This document shows positions 1-8,021 of a DNA stretch of 64,000 bases, piece after piece. Each line of letters begins with the position of its first letter. Positions within the stretch are counted from its first letter, which is position 1. The notes under the pieces are model-generated. The model was given only the letters and a program-made list of their open reading frames with translations. It was not told where the DNA came from and did no database searches. This DNA is from Spongiibacter nanhainus (GTDB taxonomy: Bacteria; Pseudomonadota; Gammaproteobacteria; Pseudomonadales; Spongiibacteraceae), in NCBI RefSeq assembly GCF_016132545.1, contig NZ_CP066167.1:1763001-1827000 (forward strand), written 5' to 3'. The position numbers and the translations under genes are program-made.

Positions 1-290
1 TGGATATCCAGAGCCAGGGTTGCGGTGGCGCCATCCAGGTCGTTGTTAAGATGTAGAGACTCAACCTGGCCGACGGTGATCCCCTGGTAAACCACCGGTG
101 TTTTACCGGCGGTGATGCCACTGCCGTCGGCGAAATGTACGGTAACCGCCAGGCCAGAGTCAGCCATATTGTGATACAGCAGCCACAATGCGATGGCTGC
201 CGCAACTAAGGGCAACAACCACACCGATGACAGTCGGCGCCGGGGTGCGAAACTTGCCTCGGGCAAAGAATCCCGATCAATGTTATTCAT
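1..290 (-). CDS. pqiB: PqiB-like MCE-domain protein (N-terminal part, cut by window start)
   Basis: Only the first 96 codons are present. The protein starts MNNIDRDSLPEASF, has a short basic N-terminus, one hydrophobic anchor at about residues 22-40 (WLLPLVAAAIALWLL), and then enters an MCE-type domain with the usual VTVHFADGSGITAGKTPV pattern. PqiB/YebT-type proteins form periplasm-spanning tubes that move lipids between inner and outer membrane. Its ATG lies inside the end of the preceding pqiA-like gene (8-bp overlap), so the three genes are one translationally coupled operon. YebT or another MCE paralogue cannot be excluded because the C-terminus is missing. Confidence 0.85.
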   Translation of the reverse strand, partial: MNNIDRDSLPEASFAPRRRLSSVWLLPLVAAAIALWLLYHNMADSGLAVTVHFADGSGITAGKTPVVYQGITVGQVESLHLNNDLDGATATLALDI

Positions 291-999
291 GGGTCAAACC
301 TGTGTGCTTGTTAGGGTTGCCGTCGTTTATTTTGGGCGTGGGGTCGAGCTGATCCCACAGCAATCGCGGGTCGAGCTGGTTGGCCGCCAGCATGGTCAGT
401 ACTACCACGGCGGCAAAGGCGGTGGCGCCCGGGCCGGCTTCCACCAGGGCAATGTTACCCATATGTACCACCGTCGCCAGAATGGAGATCATAAATAAGT
501 CCAGCATCGACCATCGGCCGATAAGATGTACAAAGCGGTACAGAATCATGCACTGGCGGGGACTTAGGGCCAAGCGCCAATGCACGACCAGCATCAGCGA
601 GACAAGGATGGCGATCTTGACAAAGGGGACGATGACACTGGCAATAAACACGACGCTGGCAATGCCCCACAGTCCCGACTGCCACAGCTTTACCACGCCG
701 GAGATAATGGTGTCGGGGTCGCCCTGACCAAAGTTGATGACCGTCATAATCGGCAGCACATTGGCAGGAATGAGCAGCAGTGTGGCCGCCAGGCACAGTG
801 CCCAACAGCGTTGCAAACTCCGCCGCCGACGATAGTGCAAAGCAGCGCCACAGCGCGGGCACTGTGCGTGCTGGCGGCTGGTTGCAACCGAGACCCTGCA
901 CAGTAGGCCGCAGTGATCACAGCGGGCCAAACCCTGCTGTTTGGCGGTGACCAGCCGATTGGGCGTAGCCGCTGATCCGGCATCTTTAGCATCTGTCAC
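283..999 (-). CDS. pqiA: PqiA-domain membrane protein (second of two)
   Basis: This 238-residue inner-membrane protein has one PqiA domain. It shows a zinc-ribbon-like CDHCG...CPRCG pair near residues 25-55, followed by four hydrophobic segments. PqiA partners the MCE protein PqiB in envelope lipid transport. I chose the GTG at 999 because it overlaps the TGA of the upstream pqiA-like gene (GTGA, 996-999), the normal coupling signature; an ATG at 1068 would give 23 extra residues inside the neighbouring gene. E. coli PqiA carries two such domains in one chain, whereas here they are two separate genes. Confidence 0.85.
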   Translation of the reverse strand: MTDAKDAGSAATPNRLVTAKQQGLARCDHCGLLCRVSVATSRQHAQCPRCGAALHYRRRRSLQRCWALCLAATLLLIPANVLPIMTVINFGQGDPDTIISGVVKLWQSGLWGIASVVFIASVIVPFVKIAILVSLMLVVHWRLALSPRQCMILYRFVHLIGRWSMLDLFMISILATVVHMGNIALVEAGPGATAFAAVVVLTMLAANQLDPRLLWDQLDPTPKINDGNPNKHTGLTHE

Positions 1000-1607
1000 G
1001 GTTGGCGTTTCTCCCAATACCGCCAGGCTGAAGCGGGGTCGAACAACAGGCTGGTGGCGATCAGGCAAAGAATCAAGGCGGCTAGGCAGTAGCTGCCATT
1101 GCCGATCATGACATCGCCAGTGTCCATCATTTTTACGTAGGCCACCAGAATACCAATCGCATAGACCTCCAGCATGCTCCAGTGTTGCAGGAAAACAGCG
1201 CTCTTTATCCAGCGGGGATAGGCGCGGGGCAGTGTACCCGTGTACTGGCTACCGCTTACCACGACAGTCGCAAGGAGCTGAATAAATGGCGCGATCAACG
1301 AGCATAGGCAAACCAGCAGAGCCAGGGCAGGGAAACCCTCTTGCCACAGTCGGGCGACGCCGGCTAACAAAGTGTTACTGCCTCTTTGACCGGCCAAGGT
1401 GAACTGTAAGATCGGTAGTGCCACTGCGGGCAGAAATACGATCAAGCCGGTTACTGCCGCTACCAGGGCGTATTGCGGGTCTCGAGCACCGCCTTCACTC
1501 AGCGCAGCTCCGCAGCGGGGGCAGCTTAAGCGTGAGCCTGTGGGGGCAACCTGGGCGTTTACCAGCAAGTCGCAATCGGGGCAGGCGATGGGAGATAAGC
1601 TACTCAT
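996..1607 (-). CDS. pqiA: PqiA-domain membrane protein (first of two)
   Basis: This 203-residue protein begins MSSLSPIACPDCDLLV and has two CxxC zinc-ribbon-like pairs (CPDC and CPRC) within the first 35 residues. Four predicted membrane segments follow, including the conserved LPILQFTLAGQ and LQHWSMLEVYAIGIL stretches typical of the PqiA domain. It is the first gene of the pqiA-pqiA-pqiB set and overlaps the next gene by four bases. Role by family: inner-membrane partner of an MCE lipid-transport tube. Regulation is not visible; pqi genes in E. coli are SoxRS-controlled, but I see no clear soxbox. Confidence 0.87.
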   Translation of the reverse strand: MSSLSPIACPDCDLLVNAQVAPTGSRLSCPRCGAALSEGGARDPQYALVAAVTGLIVFLPAVALPILQFTLAGQRGSNTLLAGVARLWQEGFPALALLVCLCSLIAPFIQLLATVVVSGSQYTGTLPRAYPRWIKSAVFLQHWSMLEVYAIGILVAYVKMMDTGDVMIGNGSYCLAALILCLIATSLLFDPASAWRYWEKRQP

Positions 1608-1696
1608 AAGCGCTATAGTTTAGCCTAACAGGCCCGCAGCGCACGTGGTGTTTGTCGGACATTAGCTGGTGTTTGCCTGACATGGTCGGGGCGAGA

Positions 1697-3157
1697 TTAT
1701 TGCACTGGCGCAAATAGATAGGCGCAACGGCTGAGTATGCGGCGCAGCAGCGACCACTTGGCGACGGTCTTGGGCAATAACTGGGTGCACTGACGAAAAT
1801 CCTCCACCAGCATAGCCTCCACCTGGCGGGCAAAGTCCTTATCGTGACTTACCGCCGAAATTTCAAAATTTAAACGCAGTGAGCGGTTGTCCAAATTGGC
1901 GGTGCCTACCGAGGAGATATCGTCGTCCACCAGCAGCACTTTTTGGTGGAGGAAGCCTTTCTGGTAGTAGTAAAACTGCACACCCTGGGGCAGGGTCTCG
2001 CGGATGGCGGTGTAGGAAGACAGCTTGATAATCAGCTTGTCTGGCAAATCCGGCAGCATAATGCGCACATCGACGCCCCGCATGGCGGCCAGCTGCAGGG
2101 CCTGAATCACCGGTGGATCGGGCACGAAATAGGGGCTGACTATCCACAGGCGATGCTGCGCCTGGTTGATCATATTGTGGAAAAACAGCGCGCAGGTCTC
2201 TACATAGTCGGCGGGGCCCGAGGGTAAAATTAGCAGGTGATTGTCGGCGTTGGGATTGGGTTTGGGCGTCCAGTTCAATGCCGGCAGCTGCTCGGTGGCC
2301 CAGTACCAGTCCTCGGCAAAGGCCAGTTGTACGGCCTTCACGGCGGGGCCCGTGATCGCCAAACCGGTATCCCGCCAAGGGGACAGACGCGGGTGCTGGT
2401 GGCGGTACTCGTCGCCGATGTTCATGCCGCCGATGGCGGCGTAGGCGCCGTCGGTGACGACAATTTTGCGATGGTTGCGGAAGTTGAGCTGCAGTCGGTT
2501 GCCCACGCCCTTGGTGCTGTTAAAGGGGTGGATTGCGATTCCTCCCTGCCGCAGGCGATGAATATACTGACGGGGCAGTTGAAAACTGCCGATCTCGTCG
2601 TAGATAAAGTAGATCGCCAATCCCTCTGCTGCTTTAGCCAACAGCAGCTCCGCCAGCTCGCGGCCGACCTGGTCGTCGCGGACGATGTAGAACTCCAGCA
2701 AGACATATTCTTTGGCTTGGCGTATGTGCTCAAAAATGTCGGCAAAGGCGGTATCGCCATCGATAAGCAACCTGGCACTGTTGCCTCGGCTAAAGGGCAT
2801 GCTGCTAAGTTGGGGCAAGGCGACCAGGCGCGGGTCGTTGTCGCTGTCTTGGGCATCGAAATCGGACAGGCTTAGCCCCAGTCGATTGGCCTGGCGGTGA
2901 AACTCCCGGGCGTCTTCTCGCTTGGCCATGGCGTAGCCGCGAAAGCGTCGCCGGCCAAACACCCAGTACAGCGGCACGAATAAGGGCGGAAAGCCCACCA
3001 GCACGATGGCCCAGGCTACCGCACCCTGGGCGGTACGGCTTTTCATGATGGCTTCCAGAGCGGACATCACACCAAGAACGGCGAACAGTGTCGCGACAAT
3101 GGCGGCGATACTGGCCAGGTTTTGGGAGAGCCATTCAAGCAATACTGTCAATGTCAT
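1697..3157 (-). CDS. cls: Cardiolipin synthase (ClsA type)
   Basis: This 486-residue inner-membrane enzyme condenses two phosphatidylglycerols to cardiolipin and glycerol. Two N-terminal membrane segments are followed by two phospholipase D domains, each with an HKD motif: HRKIVVTD (His229) and HQKVLLVD (His404). Length and motif spacing match E. coli ClsA (486 residues). I placed the start at the ATG at 3157 (MTLTVLLEWLSQN). A longer open frame up to 3313 would run into the promoter region of the divergent gene and adds residues not typical of the family. The gene stands alone, divergent from the MaoC-type gene at 3234. Confidence 0.95.
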   Translation of the reverse strand: MTLTVLLEWLSQNLASIAAIVATLFAVLGVMSALEAIMKSRTAQGAVAWAIVLVGFPPLFVPLYWVFGRRRFRGYAMAKREDAREFHRQANRLGLSLSDFDAQDSDNDPRLVALPQLSSMPFSRGNSARLLIDGDTAFADIFEHIRQAKEYVLLEFYIVRDDQVGRELAELLLAKAAEGLAIYFIYDEIGSFQLPRQYIHRLRQGGIAIHPFNSTKGVGNRLQLNFRNHRKIVVTDGAYAAIGGMNIGDEYRHQHPRLSPWRDTGLAITGPAVKAVQLAFAEDWYWATEQLPALNWTPKPNPNADNHLLILPSGPADYVETCALFFHNMINQAQHRLWIVSPYFVPDPPVIQALQLAAMRGVDVRIMLPDLPDKLIIKLSSYTAIRETLPQGVQFYYYQKGFLHQKVLLVDDDISSVGTANLDNRSLRLNFEISAVSHDKDFARQVEAMLVEDFRQCTQLLPKTVAKWSLLRRILSRCAYLFAPVQ

Positions 3158-3233
3158 CCTACTGTCAGACGATTTGCCCGCGTTGGGCGAATGGTATAGT
3201 GCGGCGCTTAAAAAAACGACAAGGCGATGAATA

Positions 3234-3692
3234 ATGACTCGGGTATTTTCTACTCCTTCGGCGCTGCTCGACGCGGTGGGTGAGCAGCTGGGTGCCAGCG
3301 ACTGGCTGAACATTGATCAGCCGCGCATCAACTTATTTGCCGATGCCACCGGCGACCACCAGTGGATTCACGTCGATCCAGAGCGAGCCAAGGACGGTCC
3401 CTTTGGCGCCTGTATTGCCCACGGCTATCTGACCTTGTCCCTGGTCAATGTGTTCTTGCCGCAGATTATCGACGTGCAGGGCATATCGATGGGGGTCAAT
3501 GTCGGGTGTGAAAAAGTCCGCTTTCCCCAGCCGGTAACCGTCGGATCGCGGGTTCGGGGTGTGGGCGAGCTGCTCAGCGCCGAAGAGGCGAAAGGGGGGA
3601 TTCAGTCGGTGGTGCGTGTCACTGTGGAAATCGAAGGCAGCGACCGGCCGGCTTGTGTTGTCGATACGATTTCCCGTTATTTTCCCCAGTAG
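3234..3692 (+). CDS. MaoC-like (R)-specific enoyl-CoA hydratase
   Basis: This 152-residue single hotdog-fold protein carries the hydratase-2 signature in FADATGDHQWIHVDPERA (about residues 36-53), with the catalytic Asp and His. The following GPFGACIAHGYLTLSL is the typical continuation. Family members hydrate trans-2-enoyl-CoA to (R)-3-hydroxyacyl-CoA and feed beta-oxidation intermediates to PHA or other lipid paths; the exact substrate cannot be read from the sequence. The gene follows a TATAGT -10-like box at 3194-3199 and is divergent from cls. It appears monocistronic. Confidence 0.88.
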   Translation: MTRVFSTPSALLDAVGEQLGASDWLNIDQPRINLFADATGDHQWIHVDPERAKDGPFGACIAHGYLTLSLVNVFLPQIIDVQGISMGVNVGCEKVRFPQPVTVGSRVRGVGELLSAEEAKGGIQSVVRVTVEIEGSDRPACVVDTISRYFPQ

Positions 3693-3952
3693 CGAGCGCT
3701 TCTTTCTCCCGCGGGGCGACGAGGGCAGGCAGCTCGAGCCGCTCCCGATCAGCGCGGGCCCTGCGCTGTTCATATTGTGAACTTCATCCCAGTTTGTTAG
3801 CTTGCGGATTGTTTTTGATCTATAAATAAAACAGTATTATTACATTCTAGTGTCGAATTGCCGGAACCATTATGGCAAAGTAATGCCAAACGAGAGTCCG
3901 CGCAGTAGGGACGAGCAGAAACTGAAAGAGCGTTCTCGGGAGGATGTCGTCC

Positions 3953-4228
3953 ATGGATGTGACGCATGGTAGTGTATTGGTCGATGACCGGGAGTTACTG
4001 AGTAACGTGCCGGTGTATGTTAATGAAGGTGGCCGCGAGGGCGCTTACGTTAACTGGATGGGGTGCCTGCATCTCGACCGGGAAAGCGGAAGCAAGTTGG
4101 AGCAACAGGAGTATCGGCTCAAGCTGCGAGATGGTCGCCTGGGAAACATCACCATTCGCAAAGTCATTAGTACCAACGGCGCCATGCACGTAGAAGTCCT
4201 GTTTGAAGGTCGCCGCGAAGACAGCTAA
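3953..4228 (+). CDS. Small protein of unknown function
   Basis: I do not recognise this 91-residue soluble protein. It starts MDVTHGSVLVDDRELL and is rich in alternating hydrophobic/polar residues (YRLKLRDGRLGNITIRKVI), suggesting a small beta-rich domain. There is no signal peptide and no membrane segment. The ATG at 3953 is preferred over that at 3944 because the GGGAGG ribosome-binding site (3938-3943) is nine bases from the former and directly abuts the latter. It stands alone between the MaoC-type gene and the hemolysin III gene, with 139 noncoding bases after it. Confidence 0.7.
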   Translation: MDVTHGSVLVDDRELLSNVPVYVNEGGREGAYVNWMGCLHLDRESGSKLEQQEYRLKLRDGRLGNITIRKVISTNGAMHVEVLFEGRREDS

Positions 4229-4367
4229 CTCCGTATTACCGTCAACAAAAGGTGCATCGTTTCTTCAAACTATGCACGACTTGCACAGCCAGCCCGGCAA
4301 CACTATAGTCAGCCGCGTCGCCTATATTCCTTGAGATGATTTTTACCTGGACGCCGTTAATGCGGCA

Positions 4368-5000
4368 GTGGGAGTTTCCGTGCACCCTGGGGAGCGCTTT
4401 AATAGCTTTACACATCTTGCTGGCGTTGTTGCCGCCATCGTGGGGGCGCCGTTACTGGTATGGCCGGCGCTGTTGGCCGGGCACGGCTGGAAAATCGCTG
4501 GCCTGTCGATTTACTGCGTTTGCCTTATCGCCCTCTACCTGTTCTCGACCCTCTACCACAGCACTAAAGGCCAGCACAAAGCCTTATTCAGGCACTTGGA
4601 CCATCTCGCCATCTACCTGCTAATTGCCGGTACTTACACGCCGTTTTTGTTGATCACCCTGCGCGGTGGCAACGGCTGGTGGATGTTCGCGGTGATTTGG
4701 TTGCTGGCGGTGGTGGGGATGGTTTTGGAGTCAGTGTCATCCTCTCAGCGCCGCCGTTTGTGGTCGATCCCCATCTACTTGTTAATGGGTTGGTTGTCTC
4801 TATTGCTGATTAAACCGCTGTTTGCGGCGCTGCCCCCGGCGGGTTTTAACTTGCTGCTAATTGGAGGGGTGGCCTATACCTCGGGGATCATATTCTATGC
4901 CCTGGATAAAAAGGTCAGCTTCTTTCACGGTATCTGGCATCTGTTTGTACTGGCGGGCAGTGTCTGCCATTACCTGACTATATACTACTATGTGGCTTAG
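4368..5000 (+). CDS. Hemolysin III / PAQR-family membrane protein
   Basis: This 210-residue integral membrane protein has seven hydrophobic segments and the PAQR metal-site signatures: LYLFSTLYHS after TM2, LFRHLDHLAIYLLIAGTYTP, and FHGIWHLFVLAGSVCHY near the C-terminus. Despite the family name, bacterial members (YqfA/YqfB) are not generally toxins; roles in membrane fluidity or lipid homeostasis are proposed. No ATG is available in frame between the upstream stop at 4332 and the conserved GERFNSFTHLAG region, so a GTG start (4368, or 4380) is needed. The next gene begins six bases after its stop, suggesting co-transcription. Confidence 0.88.
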   Translation: MGVSVHPGERFNSFTHLAGVVAAIVGAPLLVWPALLAGHGWKIAGLSIYCVCLIALYLFSTLYHSTKGQHKALFRHLDHLAIYLLIAGTYTPFLLITLRGGNGWWMFAVIWLLAVVGMVLESVSSSQRRRLWSIPIYLLMGWLSLLLIKPLFAALPPAGFNLLLIGGVAYTSGIIFYALDKKVSFFHGIWHLFVLAGSVCHYLTIYYYVA

Positions 5001-5006
5001 AGCGGT

Positions 5007-5288
5007 ATGTCGCTAAAACTGGTCGATGTCTGGATTTGTGTCGCGGCAGTGCTGATCGCCATACCGCTGATCGCCTTGTTTATGCCCCTTTCTTTGGCCG
5101 GTGTGCCGTACCAGTGGGCAACGGCGTCTTTGCTATTGGCGCTGCAATGGCTGGTGGGTGCGGCCTTGATGTACACAGCGGTGGAAAAACGCCGGGGCAC
5201 CGAATTGGGCCATAAGTTGTTTCCGGCTTCGGTAATGAGCGTGGTGCTGTGGCTGGCCATGTTGTCATTTTGGTGGCGCGCGCTGTAA
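5007..5288 (+). CDS. Small inner-membrane protein of unknown function
   Basis: This 93-residue protein has three likely membrane helices (about residues 8-28, 36-56 and 72-90) joined by short charged loops such as EKRRGTELGHK. I do not recognise a family. It lies six bases after the hemolysin III gene and 23 bases before the chromate transporter gene, all on the same strand, so it is probably made from the same transcript. Its position suggests a small accessory membrane protein, but nothing in the sequence shows a function. Confidence 0.65.
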   Translation: MSLKLVDVWICVAAVLIAIPLIALFMPLSLAGVPYQWATASLLLALQWLVGAALMYTAVEKRRGTELGHKLFPASVMSVVLWLAMLSFWWRAL

Positions 5289-5311
5289 CGATCTGATTGT
5301 GGGGGCCTCGG

Positions 5312-6460
5312 GTGGTTAAGCTGGTGGAAACCTGGCGGATCTTTGTGCGCTTTCTCTACCTGGGTTGTGTGAGCTTTGGCGGACCCGCTGCTCACATTGG
5401 CTATTTCCGCAAAGAGTTTGTCGAACAGCGACGCTGGCTCAACTCAGATCAGTTCGCCGCTAACCTTGCCCTGTGTCAGTTTCTTCCCGGTCCTGCCTCC
5501 AGCCAGCTGGGCTTTGCCATTGGCTGCCATCGCGGCGGTTTGTGGGGCGGGCTGGGAGCCTTTTGGGGCTTTACCCTGCCTTCGTTTCTGCTGATGTGGG
5601 CGCTGGCCAGTAGTCAGCAACACGGTCTGGGGCCGCTGTTGTTCGAAAGCGGGGTGGTGGAGGGCCTCAAACTGCTGGCGGTAGCGGTGGTGGCCGATGC
5701 CATCTGGACGATGGGTCAACAGTTTTGCCGTCGCTGGGATACCGCCGTGATCGCTGCATTAACGGCCTTAGCACTGTGGTGGCTTACCACGCCTTTGACT
5801 CAGCTCGCGGTGTTGGCCGCAGCTGCGGTACTGGGTTATCTGCGCAGCGAGAAACCAAATAGGCCAGTACCGCAAGTGACATTGCCAGCAAGCGGTAAAG
5901 GCGCACTGCTTATATTTGCGCTGGTGCTGCTGGCTTCATTCGTCGCGGCAAGCTCGGTGTTTTCCCAGTTCTATCAAGCCGGCGCCCTGGTGTTTGGCGG
6001 TGGCCATGTGGTTGTTCCTCTGCTGCAGAGCTTTATTGGTGACGCGGTGCCCGCCGATCAATTTTTATTGGGTTACGCGGCGGCCCAGGCGGTGCCGGGC
6101 CCAATGTTCACCCTGGCCAGCTATCTGGGGGCGGTGCTGCGGCCGGAGTCTGCCCTGACCTTTGCGGCTGTGGCGACGGCCGGGGTCTTTCTACCGGGGT
6201 TTCTGTTGGTGATCGCCTTGCGGGAGAGTTGGCAGACCCTGTCTCAGCGGCCCCGTATTGCTGCGACCGTCACCGCCGTGAATGCGGCGGCGGTGGGGAT
6301 GTTGGTGGCGGCCTGGTTTGGCCCCATCACCGGCCATGCGCCTGCGGGCTGGTGGGCCGCGGGTGTGGCGGTGCTTGGCTTTGTCGCCTTGCGCAGCAAG
6401 CGGGTACCGGTGGGAGTGTTAATTGTGGGGTTCTCATTGCTGGGCTGGTGGCAGTTTTAG
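5312..6460 (+). CDS. chrA: Chromate transporter, CHR family (long form)
   Basis: This 382-residue membrane protein consists of two homologous CHR halves, the layout of long-chain ChrA. The first half shows CVSFGGPAAHIGYFRKEFVE and LCQFLPGPASSQ; the second shows GALVFGGGHVVVPLLQ and AAQAVPGPMFTLASYLG. Family members expel chromate, and some may handle sulfate. I prefer the GTG at 5312, six bases after a GGGGG purine run; a TTG at 5297 would add five residues. It is last in a probable hemolysin III-small membrane protein-chrA unit. No chrB regulator is present here, so chromate specificity is unproven. Confidence 0.9.
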   Translation: MVKLVETWRIFVRFLYLGCVSFGGPAAHIGYFRKEFVEQRRWLNSDQFAANLALCQFLPGPASSQLGFAIGCHRGGLWGGLGAFWGFTLPSFLLMWALASSQQHGLGPLLFESGVVEGLKLLAVAVVADAIWTMGQQFCRRWDTAVIAALTALALWWLTTPLTQLAVLAAAAVLGYLRSEKPNRPVPQVTLPASGKGALLIFALVLLASFVAASSVFSQFYQAGALVFGGGHVVVPLLQSFIGDAVPADQFLLGYAAAQAVPGPMFTLASYLGAVLRPESALTFAAVATAGVFLPGFLLVIALRESWQTLSQRPRIAATVTAVNAAAVGMLVAAWFGPITGHAPAGWWAAGVAVLGFVALRSKRVPVGVLIVGFSLLGWWQF

Positions 6461-6503
6461 TACCGCGGCAGTCCGCAATGCTGGAGTGAAAAAGTGCTCG
6501 GTG

Positions 6504-7649
6504 CTACCACAGCGACAGCTGGTTGCCACCTCTTGATGGTGGGCAAAAGTCTCCGCAGTTGAGTTCGGTGCGCTGGTTAGCCGCCAGGCCGTGCTGGCGC
6601 AGGGCGCGATGAAAGCGCTGGTTGATCAGCTCGGCAAAAATTCCCTGTCCCCGCATGCGCTCGCCAAAGCGGCTGTTGTAGAGCCGACCGCCGCCGATAT
6701 CTTTTAAGCGGCTAAGAATATGTCCCGCCCGCTGGGGAAAGTGCTGGTAAAGCCAGTCGATAAAGAGCGGCGCCACCTCATGTGGAAGCCGCAGCGGAAT
6801 GTAGGAGGCGGACTGGGCGCCGGCTTCCGCGACAGCGGCGACGATCTGCTCCAGCTCTCGCTCGTTGAGCAGGGGGATGACCGGAGCGATCAATACACTC
6901 ACTGGCACACCGGCGGCGCGCAGTTCGCGAATAGTGCGCAGCCGGCTCTCGCCGCTGCTGGCTCGAGGTTCCAGTTGCCGTTTTAGTGCCTTGTCCAATG
7001 TAGTGACGCTGATCGCCACATGAACCAGATTATGCTCTGCCATGGCCCGAAGCAGATCCAGGTCCCGGAGAATGAGGGCGCTTTTGGTGATGATAGAGAT
7101 CGGCTGCTTAAAGCGCAGCGCCACCTCTAACAAGCGGCGGGTGACCTCAGTGTCTTTCTCTAGCGGTTGATAGGCGTCGGTGTTGATGCCCAGAGCAATG
7201 GGTTGGCACTGATAGCCAGGCCGCTGTAGTTCCGCCTCAAGCAGCGCCGGAGCATTGTGTTTAACGCTGATCTTGGTTTCAAAATCGATGCCCGGCGACA
7301 GGTCGATATAGGCGTGACTGGGTCGGGCAAAACAGTAGATACAACCGTGCTCGCAGCCCCTGTAGGGGTTAATGGACAGGTTGAAGGGTACATCCGGCGA
7401 ACGGTTGCGGGTAATGATGGACTTGGCGGTTTCCTGCCGCAGCTCGGTAGTGGGCGCGGTCGGGGAGAGCTCCAGAAGATCTATCGTTTCTTGCTGTGTT
7501 CTGGGCTCACCCCCTGTTCTGGGCTCACCCTCTGTTCTGGGCTCAACATAGGGTTCCACCCAGTGCTGGGCAAAGCGCCCCGGGAGCCGTGAAGCGGTGC
7601 CGCGCCCTTTAATTGGCGCGGCTGTGTAGGATTTGTCCATCATGACCAC
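6504..7649 (-). CDS. Radical SAM protein, PA0069/SplB-like family
   Basis: This 381-residue enzyme has the radical SAM [4Fe-4S] motif CEHGCIYC (Cys99, Cys103, Cys106) within SINPYRGCEHGCIYCFARP, the diagnostic block of the PA0069 family, which is related to spore photoproduct lyase. Downstream blocks LGINTDAYQPLEK and RTIRELRAAGVPVSVLIAP also fit. The chemical reaction is not known for this family. The N-terminus starts with three or more Met codons and carries a short linker encoded by an 18-bp tandem repeat (see repeat at 7497-7550). It is convergent with chrA and stands alone. Confidence 0.88.
   Translation of the reverse strand: MVMMDKSYTAAPIKGRGTASRLPGRFAQHWVEPYVEPRTEGEPRTGGEPRTQQETIDLLELSPTAPTTELRQETAKSIITRNRSPDVPFNLSINPYRGCEHGCIYCFARPSHAYIDLSPGIDFETKISVKHNAPALLEAELQRPGYQCQPIALGINTDAYQPLEKDTEVTRRLLEVALRFKQPISIITKSALILRDLDLLRAMAEHNLVHVAISVTTLDKALKRQLEPRASSGESRLRTIRELRAAGVPVSVLIAPVIPLLNERELEQIVAAVAEAGAQSASYIPLRLPHEVAPLFIDWLYQHFPQRAGHILSRLKDIGGGRLYNSRFGERMRGQGIFAELINQRFHRALRQHGLAANQRTELNCGDFCPPSRGGNQLSLW
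7497..7550 (-). repeat. 18-bp tandem repeat, 3 copies, inside the radical SAM gene
   Basis: Copies at 7497-7514, 7515-7532 and 7533-7550 share TGTTCTGGGCTCA. The first two differ at one base and the third has a diverged 3' end. Being a multiple of three, the array encodes an in-frame EPRTEG/EPRTGG/EPRTQQ linker before the conserved core. Confidence 0.9.
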
Positions 7650-7706
7650 AGGCTACTGCTATACTGGTTAAATGTACAGTATTTATTTGGTGCAGGCCTG
7701 CTGTAC

Positions 7707-8021
7707 CTAGCGGTCGCTGTCTGGCGGTGGTTTTGGGTCACCTGGGACCCGGTCCTTGAGGCGGTAAGCGAAAGCGATAATCTCTGCCACGGCCACGTAG
7801 AGTGCCGGCGGTATTTCGGTATCCAGATCCACGCAAGACAGCAGCATGGCCAGTTGCTTGTCCTGGTAAATGGGGATATCCGCTTCGGTAGCAATTTCCA
7901 GAATGCGCCGGGCAATTTCGCCTTCGCCCTTGGCGCTCACCGTGGGGGCGGTGTCGCCGTCATAGTGAAGAGAGACGGCAATACTGCCCGGCATTGAGTG
8001 GGGTTTGGGGGGCGTAGTCAT
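7707..8021 (-). CDS. FlhB C-terminal-domain protein (EscU/YscU export-switch fragment)
   Basis: This 104-residue soluble protein matches only the cytoplasmic C-terminal domain of FlhB/YscU: GSIAVSLHYDGDTAPTVSAK, then IARRILEIATEADIPIY, and IPPALYVAVAEIIAFAYRL. It begins almost exactly where FlhB self-cleaves, and the NPTH cleavage motif and all membrane helices are absent, so it resembles a pre-cleaved FlhB-CC fragment. Stand-alone FlhB-like domains occur in several bacteria and one can partly replace FlhB-CC in Salmonella-type export. Its ATG overlaps the stop of the FliK-like gene (ATGA, 8018-8021), tying the two together. Confidence 0.88.
   Translation of the reverse strand: MTTPPKPHSMPGSIAVSLHYDGDTAPTVSAKGEGEIARRILEIATEADIPIYQDKQLAMLLSCVDLDTEIPPALYVAVAEIIAFAYRLKDRVPGDPKPPPDSDR

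Noticed and set aside
2237-2875. Long open frame opposite the cardiolipin synthase gene
   Set aside because: It is antisense to conserved HKD-domain sequence; composition is typical of a GC-rich shadow frame.
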